A stretch of DNA of 64,000 nucleotides from Wurfbainia villosa (GCA_025175895.1 CM046005.1:60970325-61034324), one strand, 5' to 3'. Shown: positions 47,075 through 59,767, counted from the first letter of the stretch. Notes: a model not told the origin generated them from the letters alone. Program-made: numbers and translations.

Positions 47075-50000
47075 TTTTAGTAATATATGAGAGATGTCCT
47101 AAGACAATCGCCTTATGTTTGAACCATTTATATGATAAATGAAGATTCACTATTTGAGTATACATGTTTTCATGTATTTGATTAGATCTTAAACTCATTT
47201 ACTGAATATCCACGATACGATTCACAATATGAGAGAAACTTGATCAGCCCATTCAGAGATTGACCTACGATCTCCCGAATTGATTTTGAGGGTTTTCAAA
47301 TTTGAAAAATGAATGGGATTTTGTAAATGTATGTGGATGCATTTTAAATCATCTTTCTCATATATGCTCATTTTGTATTTCTAGGTTCATCTCTTGATCA
47401 TGATGTCTTTGAATTTGCGCTCTATTATGAATTCGAATAAATTGACTGGCTGAACTTCTTGGACAGGCTTAAAAACTTGAGAATTGTTCTCAAGGAAAAA
47501 AAGCTTGAGTATGTCTTCGAAGCATCTCTTCCTGCCCGTCCTAGTGATAATGCAACACCGGACCAATTGTTGGCCCATCAGAAACATGTGAGTGATTCTG
47601 ATCAAGTGAGTTGCATCATGCTAGCCGCGATGGTACCCGAGCTGCGGAAGTAGCATGAGCATATGGATGCTCATACCATAGTCCTTCATCTTTATGAGTT
47701 GTTTGATGAGCAAGTGAGATTCGAAAGGTTCGAAGTCTCCAAGCTCCACTTCACCTCTGAGATGCTAGAAGGTTTATCTGTGGTACTGCTCAATATGCTG
47801 AAGATTGTGGAGCCTTCTGAGAAGCATGATCAGAGGATGATGCTGTTAGTTGATTACTCGAAGAAAGATTCTAAGAGGGAGTCAAAGGAACAGCAAAAGG
47901 GGAAGAAGAAAAAAGCTAAAAAGGCAGAACCAGCTCAAAAGGGCACTTGCCATCATTATGGCAAGGAGGGCTATTGGCGAAGAAACTGTAAGATTTATCT
48001 TGAGTCCGTAAAGAAGAATAAGGCATCAGATGCCTCATCTTCTTCAGATATCTTCGTTATTGATTGTCATTGTATTTCCTCATACACTTGGGTATTGGAT
48101 ACTGGGTGTGGCACACATATATGTAATGACATACATGGGCTAAGGAATAGAAGAAGACTCGTCAAGGGAAAGTCAAATTTACGTGTTGGGAATGGAGCAA
48201 AGGTTGCTGCACTCGCCATCGAAAAATATTTATTGAAACTCCCTACAGGACTTGTCTTAGAACTGGACAATTGCTTTTATGCTCCTTCGTTGATAAAGAA
48301 CATCATTTCTATTTCTTGTTTAAATAGAAATGGGTACCATTTAACTTTTAGTAACAATTGTTGTTACATAACTTTGAATGACGTTGTTTATGGGATTGGA
48401 ACTTTAAGTAATGGTATTTATACATTGGACGTATCCAGTGATATTTTCAATATCGAAGGGAGCAACAAGTGTGCTCGAAAAGATAATTAATTAAACTCCT
48501 ACATGTGGCATTGTCGTCTTGGCCATGTGAGCAAGAAATGTATGTCCAAATTACACCGATGTGGAATTCTGGAATCGTTTGAATTAGATTCATACAATAC
48601 ATGTGAATCATGCTTAAAAGGCAAGATGACCAAGTTACCTTTTACTGGAAAAGGTGAACCGGTGGGTGAGTTGCTTGGTCTAATACATACTGATGTATGT
48701 GGACATATGTCAACTCAAGCCTTAGGAGATTATAGCTACTTCATTACCTTCACCGATGATCACTCATGGTTTGGGTATGTGTTCTTAATGAAACACAGGT
48801 CTGAAGCCTTTGAAAGGTTCAAAGAATTCAGATATGAAGTAGAGAAACAACATGGCAAGAGTATTAAAATACTTCGATCGGATCGAGGTGGTGAATACTT
48901 AAGTTAAGAGTTTCTAGATTATCTGAGGGACAATAATATATTGTCTCACTGGACTCCGCCATATATATCAAAACTTAATGGTGTATCTGAGAGGCGAAAT
49001 CGGACCTTGTGAGACATGGTTAGGTCAATGATGAATCACGCGAATCTTCCCAAGTCCTTTTGGGGCTATGCACTTCAGACAACTGTTTACTTGTTAAATA
49101 GAGTCCCGACCAAGGTAGTCTCTACTACTCCATATGAGATATGGGTTAGTAAGAAACCTCATTTATCTTACTTGAAGATATGGGGTTGTCCTGCTTATGT
49201 GAAGCGGACTATGTCAGACAAATTGGATGCTAAGTCTGATAAATGTCTATTTATTGGATACCCTAAGAAAACGAGGGGTTACCAATTCTATCATCCCTTG
49301 GAACAAAAAGAGTTTGTTTCAAGGAATGTTGTGTTTCTAGAGAAAGAGTTTCTCTTGTAAGAAAATTGTGGGAGTGTTGTTGAACTTGAGGAGGTTCAAG
49401 AGACTCCATTAGACATTGAAGAGATACCTGGTCAAGCACCTCGACCGATGACTCAGTGATGAGACATCGACTGAACCTATTATGACACCACATCTTCGTA
49501 GATCTGGTAGGACACGCAATATTCCTGAGAGATATGGATTTCTCGTAAGTGAATCAAACGACGTGTTACTCATTGACGATGAGGAGCCTACCAATTATGA
49601 AGAAGTTCTGAAAAGTTCAGAAAGGGACAAATGACTTGAAGCCATGAAGTCAGAAATGTATTCCATGTATGAAAATCAAGTTTAGAACTTGGTTGATCCA
49701 CCTGAAGACATTAAGCCTATAGGGTGTAAGTGGGTTTTCAAGAAGAAAACCGACATGGATGGTAATGTGATTACCTATAAGGCTAGATTGGTGAAGAAAG
49801 GATATCGTCAAAAGCAAGGTGTTGATTATGATGAAACCTATTCGCCTGTTGCTATGCTTAAATCCATTCGGATGCTCCTGGCCATAGTGGCTCATTATGA
49901 TTATGAGATATGACAAATGGATGTGAAAACAACTTTCCTTAATGGAAACCTGCTCGAGGATGTGTATATGATACAACCTGAGGGTTTCACATCGATTGAT

Positions 50001-51172
50001 AAAACCAAGGTATGCAAATTGCGATGGTCCATATATGGATTGAAGCAAGCATCCAGGAGCTGAAATATCCATTTTGATGAGACAATCAAAAAGTTTGATT
50101 TCTCACAAAGTCCAGACGAACCTTGTGTGTACAAGAAGGTTAGTGGGAGTGCAGTCGTATTCCTAGTATTGTATGTCGATGACATATTACTTATAGAAAA
50201 TGATGTTTCAGTCTTACAGTCAGTTAAGATTTGGTTGTCCAAGACATTCTCCATGAAAGACCTGGTAGAAGCAACCTACATCCTCGGGATTAAGATCTAT
50301 AGGGATAGATCGAAATGGTTGCTTGGTCTTTCGCAGTCTACATATATAGACCGAGTGCTAAAGAGGGTTAGCATGTCGGAATCCAAGAAAGATTACCTTC
50401 CCATCAGGCATGGGATACACCTTTCGAAGTCTATGTGTCTGCGCACAGAAGAGGAGAGGATTTACATGAGTAAGATTCCCTATGCATCCGCAATAGGATC
50501 TATCATGTATGCTATGTTATGTACGAGGCCCGATGTATCGTATGCTTTGAGTGTCGCGAGTAGATACCAGTCTGATCCAGGAATGGATCATTGGGCGGTT
50601 GTTAAGATGATCCTTATGTACTTATGAAGAACTAAGGATGTGTTCCTAATATATGGATAAGGGGACATGATGATACGCGGGTATATGAATGCCAGCTTCC
50701 AGATAGACAAGGACGATTCCAGGTCTCATTCTGGGTATGTGTTAACCTTAAATGGGGGCGCAGTGAGTTAGTAAAGTTCCAAACAAGACACTATAGCAGA
50801 TTCTACCACTGAGGCAGAATACATTGCAGCTTCGGAAGCAGCAAAGAAAGCGGTTTGGATCAAGAAGTTCATTTATGAACTTGGTATGGTTCCAGCCATT
50901 GTTGAAGCAATATCGGTCTACTGCAACAACAATGGAGCAATTGCACAAGCGAAAGAGCCAAGGTCTCATCAATGATCCAAACATGTGCTTCGCCACTATC
51001 ATTTGATCAAAGAGATTATAAGTAGGAAGGAAATACAAATCGAGAAGATTCCCACTGAAAGGAACTTAACATATCCTTTAACTAAGACATTACCTCAAAG
51101 TAAGTTTGAGGGTCATGTTAGAGCTTATGGTATTGGATACTGTAGTGATTGACATTATGCCAAGTGGGAGTT
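47075..51172 (+). mobile_element. Copia C (left copy of a shared-LTR pair)
   Basis: Begins with the first ~165 bp of the copia LTR (TTTTAGTAATATATGAGAG where others have TGTTAG). It jumps at about 47240 to the end of the leader, so most of the LTR, the primer site and the leader are deleted. Gag-pol remnants follow, then the polypurine tract GCCAAGTGGGAGTT just before the LTR at 51173. Same family as copia A and B. Confidence 0.88.
47400..51160 (+). pseudogene. Copia C gag-pol remnant
   Basis: Gag begins near 47400 (MMSLNLRSIM-like) and is broken at about 47455 and 47654. The frame 47663-48490 runs from Gag through a knuckle (CHHYGKEGYWRRNC, first half CxxY instead of CxxC) to protease DTGCGTHICND. 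GAG-pre-integrase and integrase lie at 48503-48907 (HTDVCGHMST) and 49016-49360, RT at 49689-49913 and 50127-50627 (LYVDDILLIEND), and RNase H at about 50750-50970. Many stops are CAA to TAA or TGG to TGA/TAG, for example at 48905 and 49911. Gag lacks about 55 UBN2 residues compared with copia B. Confidence 0.88.
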
Positions 51173-53369
51173 TGTTAGTAATATATGAGAGATGTCCTAA
51201 GGCAATCGCCTTATGTTTGAACCATTTATATAATAAATGAAGATTCACTATTTGAGTATACATGTTTTCATGTATTTGATTAGATATTAAACTCATTTAC
51301 TGAATGTCCACGATACGATTCACAGCATGAGAGAATTTGTGATTGGATCATAACTAGTGAGTATCTCTACATGTGTAATTGTGATGTATCGGAATTATCC
51401 TTAGTCGATGAATTAATGGATTTGGACACCATCAATTCTGTCGAGACTAGCACGAGGTATACTCTCTGGTGTATCTAAGCAGCTGATTCTCACTGGTTGG
51501 AGACATTGTGATGTTCGGAGTTAATTGTGGATGCTAGTTATGGTAACTAGTTCATTGGAGTGACCAACTGTAAGACTTCATATGGTTCTCTGCATATATG
51601 GATATGTCAATGAAGTTCTTACTACAGCTTAAGTACAATGTTCCTTTGACTTGTGGGATTCAAGTCATCTTAGTCATGAAGACTTATGCTTTGACATTTT
51701 AAGTAAGCATCTCTGAGGAAATGTTGACCCGTGATGATTGGGCATAAGTCGAAGTGATCGAAGGTGTTTGAATAGCCTATAAAGGATTCACTATTCCTTG
51801 TGAGGAGATGTATACCCATGACCTCTCGTTGGATTGTTACTAAAGTCTTTGGCCAAAGCATTACATGTTTAGAGTAAGGTACTCTTGGATACATATGCAG
51901 TAACTAGAATCCATAGGACGGGGAAATGATACTCGGGCTAGGTGTGACGTAGTCAACCTAGTGGTGACTAACACTATAGACCATGTTCTGAACCAAGTGG
52001 GTATAGGATGAGTGAAAGGAATGGGGAACGATTCAATGTAGCTGCTCAAGGGGTTCAAAAATAGTTCTGGATCAACCATTGATCTTTTCGGTTAATTGGA
52101 GATCATGATGTACTACTAGGTGCCACTCATGATTGTTCTATAATTAATGGTTAATTATAGACGACCAACATAAATCGAGAAACTATTTGGTCATACGCAC
52201 AACGAGCGTAATCCGAAGGATTTAAAACGAACTTGAGAATGAAATTCTCAGACCGAGAGAAACTAGGTTTGGTTGGACCAAACAAGGATCGAGCAATGGA
52301 AGCGTGGATGGGCCGTGTCTTATGAAGACATGATGGATGAACCAAATTGGTTTAGTTCTAATCCAATGGTGGAGAATAAACCAAAGGGGTTTGGTTTGTT
52401 TTAAACGAATGAACCAAAAGTTGGTTCGGTTCGTTTTAACTTAAAATAGACCAACGCGGTTTGGTTTATTTTAACTTAAGTTAATGGAGCAGGTTAACGG
52501 GTTTTTGGTTATGAACCAATAACCATTATGAGAATTTGTTCTCTATAAAAACAAGACTTAAGGGTTTTGTGAAAACCTAATCCAATTTTTTGGTGCCGCC
52601 CCTCCCTCTCTTCTTCTTATGCCGCTGCCCAATTAGGTTGCCGCCCAACCTTGTTGCCACCCAGCCCTTGTGCCGCCATCCAAGCTATTGCCGACATTCA
52701 AGCTCCTACCGGCGACCCTCCGGTGATCTTCATTGGCTCCGGCGACAAGGTGAGCATCTAGCTTTCCTTATTTGGCCGACGCAAGTTCTCCACCAAAGCT
52801 GTCCAGTTTTCTGGACAACTTGTTTCCTTCTTGTCGGAGTGTCATTTGGACGACATTTGGAGCTCCGACAGCGGCTACCTTGCCGGGGATTCGATCTCCG
52901 GTAATCATCATAGGTGGAGGACGAAGGATTCGTCAAACGGTTGACGAATACCTCTCCGGAGAAGCGAGTTTTGGGGACTCGGTTTTGAATCCGAATTTTG
53001 ATTCGGATTGTGATCTTCTCTCGATCACATTGTCTTCAACACGAGGCTAGTGACTCATAGGAAGATGAAGCTCGTGGCTTTGTGAAGTCATCCCGACGAT
53101 ACTCGGCGTGGATACGGATAGAGGCTATTCTAGCGAGAGTCGCTCTGGTTGATGTCTTTCCCGCTACACGTGATACGTCAGATATATGTAGAATAATTTC
53201 CTTTTATTGCAAAATTTGAAACTACGGTTATGTCTACACATGTTGTACTATGCATGCGTGTGGTGTGTGTGATGTAATAAATTAGATTTATTGCTTTTTA
53301 TTTATTCCGCTGCGTACATATTTATGAAACATGTTCGAACACACTCGCTGCGGTGCTGGAAACCCAACA
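51173..53369 (+). repeat. Copia LTR shared by copies C and D
   Basis: 2197 bp from TGTTAGTAATATATG to GGAAACCCAACA. It has a polypurine tract on its left (as a 3' LTR of copy C) and a primer site on its right (as a 5' LTR of copy D). A TATA box (CTATAAAAAC) lies at 52543-52552. A 92-codon sense frame (52772-53050) is also open in two other LTRs of the family (14697-14975 and 18713-18991). Confidence 0.92.
52543..52552 (+). promoter_or_regulatory. Copia LTR TATA box
   Basis: CTATAAAAAC in TTCTCTATAAAAACAAGAC. The equivalent sites exist on the minus strand at about 15203-15214, 19157-19167 and 26527-26536. It would give about 0.8 kb of transcribed LTR before the primer site. Confidence 0.6.
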
Positions 53370-53370
53370 G

Positions 53371-53387
53371 TGGTATCAGAGCCCAGG
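53371..53387 (+). promoter_or_regulatory. Primer binding site of copia D
   Basis: TGGTATCAGAGCCCAGG, one base after the LTR; intact tRNA-Met type. Confidence 0.88.
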
Positions 53388-54659
53388 TTGTGTTTCGACA
53401 TAATCGTAAAATTTTTTTGCGATAGTCATAATTGTATTTATGGAAATTTTCTACTTTTGGAAGTTTAGAAGTATTTATGGAAATTTTCTAATTTTGAAAA
53501 GTCTAGAAATATTTATGGAAATCTTCTACTTTTGGAAAATTAGAAGTATTTATGGAAATTAACACTTTCTATAAATAAAATATTTGATTAGATTTGGAAA
53601 TTTATTTCCGAATTTAATTATGATTTGATTTGGGAAATCAAATCTAAAATATATTTGATTTCCATAAATAGTTTTGACAATTTAAGAAATTTGTTTTCTA
53701 AATTAAATTTAACTTTCTTTAATTGAGACCTTCCATAAATAAAATATGTGATTAGATTTGGAAATTTATTTCCTAATTTAATCATGATTTGATTTTTGGG
53801 AATCAAATCTTAAACATATTTTATTTCCATAAATAGTTATGATATATAAAGAAATTAAGTATATGCCATAATTGTATGCCATGTAATTGCATTAGATGCA
53901 TATCATTATGCTATGCGTGTTGTGACATGTAGATATATGTCATGCCATGTAGATAATAGTTATTTGCATGCAAAGAGGATGAGACTTTAAAACCCTTATA
54001 CAATATTAAAGCCTACACCTTCCATTAATATGATTAGAACCAGAGTTCTGTTTCTTGTTTGGGTTGTTGGACTCACTCTAAGCCCGGCTCGAACCTGAAC
54101 ATGTTCAAATCATTGGAATAGTTTAACTCTAATATGGTAAGAGTCAGAGGTCAATCGTTAGTTTGGGTTGTTGGACTCACTCCAAGCCTGGCTAACTGGT
54201 TGAATGCGCTCTAACCATATTAAAACTATTTCGTGATTAATGGGCCGACTCTAACTTGGAGCATCGATTTGTTGGACTCACTCCAAGGTCGATGTGAAGA
54301 GAGGTGAAGTTGGGTGCTATTCATATGATGTATATTTGTTAATGTGATAACAACCCAATGTATGTGTAAACATTCAATTAGTTGATAGCACATTGTGATA
54401 GTTACATATACGTGATATGTAATCGGTATACTTGATACCCACCATCATAGCTAAGAATGGCTTGTTGGACTCAATCCAAGGTTGTTCTTATCTATATTGG
54501 ATATCAGCCCATTCGGAGATTGACCTACGATCTCCCGAATTGATTTTGAGGGGTTTTGAATTCGAAAAATGAATGGGATTTTGTAAATGTATGTGGATGC
54601 ATTTTAAATCATCTTTCTCATATATGCTCGTTTTGTATTTCAAGGTTAATCGCTTCATC
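53388..54659 (+). other. Copia D 5' leader
   Basis: Non-coding. It carries AT-rich repeated units with GGAAATTTTCTACTTTTGG-type cores (about 53440-53560), longer AT-rich repeats (about 53570-53830) and the four stem-loop repeats at 54063-54480. It matches the copia B leader in order and spacing. Confidence 0.75.
54063..54480 (+). repeat. Four dispersed stem-loop repeats in the copia D leader
   Basis: TTGTTGGACTCACTCCAAG-type repeats start at about 54063, 54167, 54269 and 54461. Stems TTGGA/TCCAA are kept in copies 2-4, and copy 1 keeps pairing through a G-U. Spacings of about 104, 102 and 192 bp mirror those in copia B. Confidence 0.85.
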
Positions 54660-55528
54660 ATGATGTCTTTGAATTTGTGCTCTATTATGAATTCGAATAA
54701 ATTGACTGGGCCGAACTTCTTGGACTGGCTTAGAAACTTGAGAATTGTTCTCAAGGTGGAAAAGCTTGAGTATGTCCTTGAAGCGTCTCTTCCAGCCCGT
54801 CCAAGTGATGATGCAACATCGGACCAATTGTTGTCCCATCAGAAACATGTGAGTTATTCTGAGCAAGTGAGTTGCATCATGCTAGCCGCGATGATACCTG
54901 AGCTACGGAAGCAGCATGAGCATATGGATGCTCATACCATAGTCCTTCATCTTTATGAGTTGTTTGATGAGCAAGTGAGATTTGAAAGGTTCGAAGTCTC
55001 CAAGATCCTCTTCACCTCTGAGATGTAAGAAGGTTCATCTGTGGTACTGCTCAACATGCTGAAGACTGTGGAGCCTTCTGAGAAGTATGAGCAGGGGACG
55101 GTGTTGTTAGTTGATTCCTTGAAGAAAGGTTCTAAGAGGGAGTCAAAGGAACAACAGAAGGGGAAGAAGAAAAAGGCTAAAAAGGCAGAACCAGCTCAAA
55201 AATGCACTTGCCATCATTATGGCAAGGAGGGCCATTGGCGAAGAAACTGCAAGATTTATCTTGAGTCCATAAAGAAGAATAAGGCATCAGATGCCCCATC
55301 TTTTTCAGATATCTTCGTTATTGATTGTCATTCTATTTCCTCAGACACTTGGGTATTGGATACTGGGTGTGGCACACATATATGTAATGACATACATGGG
55401 CTAAGGAATAGAAGAAGACTCATCAAGGGAAAGTCAAATTTATGTGTTGGGAATGGAGCAAAGGTTGCTGCACTCGCCATCGGAACATATTTATTGAAAC
55501 TCCCTACAGGACTTGTCTTAGAACTAGA
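54660..55528 (+). pseudogene. Copia D Gag and protease start
   Basis: Starts MMSLNLCSIMNSNKLTGPNF, with the UBN2-type segment DWLRNLRIVLK and FEVSKILFTSEM. A TAA at 55026-55028 is followed in the next segment (55041-55528) by the knuckle CHHYGKEGHWRRNC, preceded by a damaged KCT, and protease DTGCGTHICND. The frame is cut at 55528 by gag-only element 2, in GLVLELD. As in copy C, about 55 Gag residues between the EGSSVV and LLNML segments are deleted relative to copia B. Confidence 0.88.
55524..55528. repeat. Target-site duplication CTAGA, left
   Basis: CTAGA directly precedes TGTAGGGGATC and equals 60961-60965. Confidence 0.9.
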
Positions 55529-56696
55529 TGTAGGGGATCTATTGGCCGGCTAGAGGGGGGAGAATAGCCCTCGTACGTTGGACGTCGTAAATTGCTCGTC
55601 TACAAAAGATTAGCGCAAGCGGAATATACAAATACAAAGAAAAAGACAAACAATAAAACAAACGCTAACACGATGGTATAACGTGGTTCACGGCTACGCC
55701 GCTAATCCACGGTCCCCGATTCGTCCTCGGTGAATCACTCCGTTGAACCAATCCACTAAATGGTCTCTCCTTTGCACCAAGCTAGGTGGAGGTAACCTTT
55801 ACAACCAAGTTCACTCTTCTTACAATAGGATTGAAGTAAAGACAAGTAAGAAGAGTTTAAAGCTTGTGGGGCACTAGGAAGATCGTTTTGGAGTATGAGC
55901 ATTAGCCTCTCAAAGGCTCACACCCTCTCTTTTTATAGAGAGGGCTAACTTCTTCCCGTTGGCCGCCATCGATCATTGCCGTCACTACACCTCCGAACAC
56001 GCCGGATCCCGACCGTGTAGTCCAACGGAACTCTTGGCGATCAATCGATGGACTCATCACGATCGGCCGCCTCCATAGTCGACGCCCGGCTACGACGGCG
56101 GTTCGGGTCGAAACCCTATTGACTACCGATCACGCCTTTCAAAGAATCGATCGATGGTCTTGGCAATCGGCCCGACGATGGCGATCGATCACGCCAATCC
56201 AATCAATCGATACCACCCGAACTCACTCGACTTAGAGCGATCGATGCCATGACATGGCAATGATCGTGTCGAAAAACCCATCCGACACTTGGCCAAATGG
56301 CCAAGTTTCACCTAAGAGCTACCCTTACCGGGTTACAATCGCGCCCACTCATCTCTCGAGTCCTCGCCTCGGTTCTCTTCGTTCTCCACGCCCTCGGCAT
56401 CAGCGTGCGCACTGCAATGCTCCTTCGCATCTCTTGCCTCGAAGTCTACTTCCTCCGGCTTCACTCCAAGATTCTCGTCCGGCGGTCCCTCGGATGCTCC
56501 AAGCTCACGGCTTCCGCAAAGCTATCCTTCACCGACTCAAGGCACGAGTCATGAGATGTGAAACTCGCCACGGCTCCATGTGCGAATTACTAAGTCCTGC
56601 ACGACTTCAACGCACATATCAAATCAACATAACATACTAACTTAAACCCTTTGCCACACCATCAAAACCATATTACGGCAAGAGATTGCCCTAACA
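55529..56696 (-). repeat. 3' LTR of gag-only element 2
   Basis: 1168 bp. Near-identical to 59787-60960 outside a divergent patch at about 55955-56270 (GATCG-rich). A minus-strand TATA (CTCTATAAAAAGAG) lies at about 55930-55941. Confidence 0.92.
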
Positions 56697-57990
56697 ATCT
56701 CCCCCTTTTTGATGTGTGGCAATCCGTTTAAGTTAGGTAAAAACATTTGATATAAATTCTAAGGTAAGAAAGCATGTAAAGATAAACATGATATAGCAAC
56801 ATGCCACTCCCCCTTAATCCATGAAACTCTCTATGCAAATTTTCTCCCCCTATCATATATTTCTCCCCCTAAAATAATTAACTTAAACATAATTATTTCT
56901 CCCCCTTTGACACCATCAAAAAGATTAACACAAAGTTATAAACTCATGGCATCAAGTATAATGGAGGGAAAATACCAAAAACATGATTAAAATATGAAAT
57001 CAGAAAATTGCAGGCTGATTTTCAGGTGAGCAGTCGACTGCTATCAGTATGGCAGTCGACTGGCACAATTGATTCCGAATTTCTAATTTTCTGGGCGAAT
57101 TTCAAAAATGCATTAAAAATTCCAAAAAATTCGAAAAATCATGAAATTTGAGGAGCATATTTCTTTTAAGTATATCTATCAGTGAAAAATATGTTTTCGT
57201 GAAAAATCATTATATTTCCACATATTTGCCAAAAATCCAAAAGCTTTAAAAACTACTAGGTTTTTGATCATAATAGTATCCATTTTAACACCTAGTCTTG
57301 CTTTGAATTGTTCCAAAACATGAATACATGTATTTTAAAATAAGAAATTATTTTGAAAACTTATGAAATATCCAATCATGATCTTTGGGCAATATGTCTA
57401 TGAATTAAACATAAGCCTTCCCCATGATTGGTCTATTATTGCTATGTTGATACTTTAAATGACCATCTAAATGCCATAGGCATTAGTGGACATTTGTATC
57501 ATCCTAACATCTCACCCATGCTAAGTTTGCAATCAAGTTAGCCTATAGTGAGTGTGAGATGCATCCTAGGGGGTATTTGTATATACTTAACCAATATATT
57601 CATGCAATTCTATCATGGTTAAGTATCATCCTAACAATTAACATGATCATAATGACATATATGAATGAATTCTACATTATGATCATGAAACTCATGTATT
57701 CATCAAATAATAGTCATGCATTAGGTATTATATGATAATAATAAACAAAGTATCACCTAAAGCATGATTCAAACCTATTTCTCATGATAACGTGCCAAAT
57801 TTCAAAAACATAAATCATGATTTCAAACATACACAGCAATTACATTAATCATCATGATTTAAGCATTATTATCTATTTATGGGCACGTTATCATCACCCA
57901 ACACTATCTCAAAAATGTTGTCCCGTCATCCTAAGTCAACCAAAATATGATATAGGTTAGGTCCATGTGGTTGACTACCCTAGGGGTTTT
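56697..57990 (-). other. 3' untranslated interior of gag-only element 2, with reiterated polypurine tracts
   Basis: The tract next to the 3' LTR reads AAAAAGGGGGAGAT on the minus strand (56697-56710). Similar GGGGGAG tracts recur at about 56806, 56843, 56863 and 56899. Two CAGTCGACTG palindromes lie at about 57030 and 57052. The rest is AT-rich and non-coding. Confidence 0.78.
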
Positions 57991-59724
57991 CTAACCCTTA
58001 AGGATGGATTTTGGAACCCAAAATAAATTCTTTCCTATTGGGTTCACTAAATATTCCTTGGGGATCCATTTTCTAGCTATTACCTTCTTCTTATCTTGTC
58101 CCCTAGCTATAAGGCATTTGTAGGCCTTTTCATTTTTCTTTTCCTTGTAACCTAGGCCCTTCTTGTTAAAACTTGCCCTTTGGCTCCCTAGGATCATATT
58201 TAAGGTGTTGGAGCCAATTGTCAATTTCTCTAGGGCTTTGGTTAAATAATCTACCTTTTCCCTTAAGGCCCTATTTTCATTTATACATGCATCACTAACA
58301 TCTAATGGCACATAAAGGTCATGTGAGCATGCATCATCTAAGCTAGAAGAAATATTATCATTTAAGTATGCATTTTCTAGCTTATTTTCTAAATCCTTAA
58401 TTTTATCTAGCATGCACTTATTTTTCTTTTTCATGCCAAATAAGTCCTTAGTTAAACTAGAGATTATGGAAACTATTTTCTTAGGAGAAGCATTTGTTAC
58501 CATAGTTTCCATGTCTTCTTCTTCTTCGGATGATGAGGATGTAGAAGCTCCCCCTTCATTTGAGCTCTCCCCACTTGAGCTTGATCTTTCATTTTCGGAT
58601 GAAGAGCAATCCAAGTCATCAAAAGCCATCAAGGCCAAATTGGTGACAAAGGCATTCTCCTCATCCGATGATGATGAGGAGGATGAAGATGGGTCATCCC
58701 AAGTCCTTGCCTTGAGAGCTTTGGCCTTTCCCTTTTCCTTTGTCTTCTTCTCCTCTTCCTTTTTCTTCTTGCTCCCCTTTTTCTTCTTCTTTTCTTCTTT
58801 CTTTTTCCTCTCTTCCTTGCTCTTGTTTAGGAGAGGACAATTGTCCCTTATGTGCCCTTCTCCTTGGCAATTGTAGCATATGACCTTCCCCCTTGGTCTT
58901 CTATTCCTATCATTAGATTTATCAAATCTAAAATTCTTAAATGCACGTCTTACCCTCCTTACCATATAGGCTTCTTCGGTGCTATCCATGGAGGAGGAGG
59001 AAGACGCTTCATCATCATCGGAGGAGGGGATTTCCATCTTCTTCTTCCCCTTATTTGCCAACAATGCTACTCCTCTTGAGGGTTGAATTCTAGGCTCCTC
59101 TTGTATTCCTTCAAGCCTAGTTTCGTGGAGCTCCATTGTTGAGAAAAATTCCTCCAAGGTACTTACTTCCAAGTTCTTGGAGATGTAGAACGAATCCACC
59201 ATGGAGCTCCACTTTGAGGACCGGGGAAAGGCATCTATGGCCTTCATTACCATATCCCGGTTTGATAGCTTCTCACCTACACTTGTTAGTCCATTTAGAA
59301 TTTCTTTGAATCTAGAATGCAAAGAAATTACCTTTTCTCCCTTTTCTAATTTGATGTTGGATAGTTGGGAGCGGAGGAGATCTCTCCTTGCTAGCTTTGC
59401 CTCGGATGTGCCTTCATGAAGCTCAATTAGCTTCTCCCACATCTCCTTGGTGCTTAGGCATTCTCCTATTCGGTTGATTTCTTGTTGGGGGAGCACGTTG
59501 AAGAGATGATGCTTGGTTTTTGAATTTGCAAGGTGCTCTTCCCTTTGCCTTTTGGTCCACCTAGATTTCTCTATTGGCTTCCCTTCTTCATCCCTAGGCA
59601 AAACGAAACCGGATTCCATCGTAATCATTATATCAAAATCCGTTTCGAAAAATACCTCCATTCGCTTCTTCCACCAAGCGAATTCTCCTTCAAACTTCGG
59701 AGGATGGATGTTGGAGCCGGCCAT
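57991..59724 (-). CDS. Gag polyprotein of gag-only element 2 (UBN2 domain, CCHC knuckle), intact
   Basis: 577 residues without a stop or frameshift. Residues 1-210: DUF4219/UBN2-type copia Gag (FAWWKKRMEVFFETDFD, NVLPQQEINRIGEC, EMWEKLIELHEGT). Residues 283-296: zinc knuckle CYNCQGEGHIRDNC, which should bind element RNA. Residues 300-340: very lysine-rich. Residues 345-404: Ser/Asp/Glu-rich clusters. Residues 425-500: probable coiled coil. The C-terminus has IPKEYLVNP and FWVPKSILKG, then a stop. In related full elements this tail is followed by the protease. Expected role: particle shell that packages element RNA; Pol must come from another element. The start at 59724 fits the related start at 14069 (MAG..IHP.KFEG). 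Confidence 0.92.
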   Translation of the reverse strand: MAGSNIHPPKFEGEFAWWKKRMEVFFETDFDIMITMESGFVLPRDEEGKPIEKSRWTKRQREEHLANSKTKHHLFNVLPQQEINRIGECLSTKEMWEKLIELHEGTSEAKLARRDLLRSQLSNIKLEKGEKVISLHSRFKEILNGLTSVGEKLSNRDMVMKAIDAFPRSSKWSSMVDSFYISKNLEVSTLEEFFSTMELHETRLEGIQEEPRIQPSRGVALLANKGKKKMEIPSSDDDEASSSSSMDSTEEAYMVRRVRRAFKNFRFDKSNDRNRRPRGKVICYNCQGEGHIRDNCPLLNKSKEERKKKEEKKKKKGSKKKKEEEKKTKEKGKAKALKARTWDDPSSSSSSSSDEENAFVTNLALMAFDDLDCSSSENERSSSSGESSNEGGASTSSSSEEEEDMETMVTNASPKKIVSIISSLTKDLFGMKKKNKCMLDKIKDLENKLENAYLNDNISSSLDDACSHDLYVPLDVSDACINENRALREKVDYLTKALEKLTIGSNTLNMILGSQRASFNKKGLGYKEKKNEKAYKCLIARGQDKKKVIARKWIPKEYLVNPIGKNLFWVPKSILKG

Positions 59725-59767
59725 TTTGAAAGTTGCTTGTTGTGGCGGTTAGTCCTCGACAAGCTTT

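Noticed and set aside
55955..56270. GATCG-rich segment as a regulatory island of its own
   Set aside because: The partner LTR carries a different version at the same place; a consensus or decay effect on a shared palindrome-rich region explains it better.
58412..58876. 154-codon plus-strand frame rich in Ser, Asp and Phe
   Set aside because: Exact shadow of the lysine- and serine-rich part of the intact Gag on the opposite strand.
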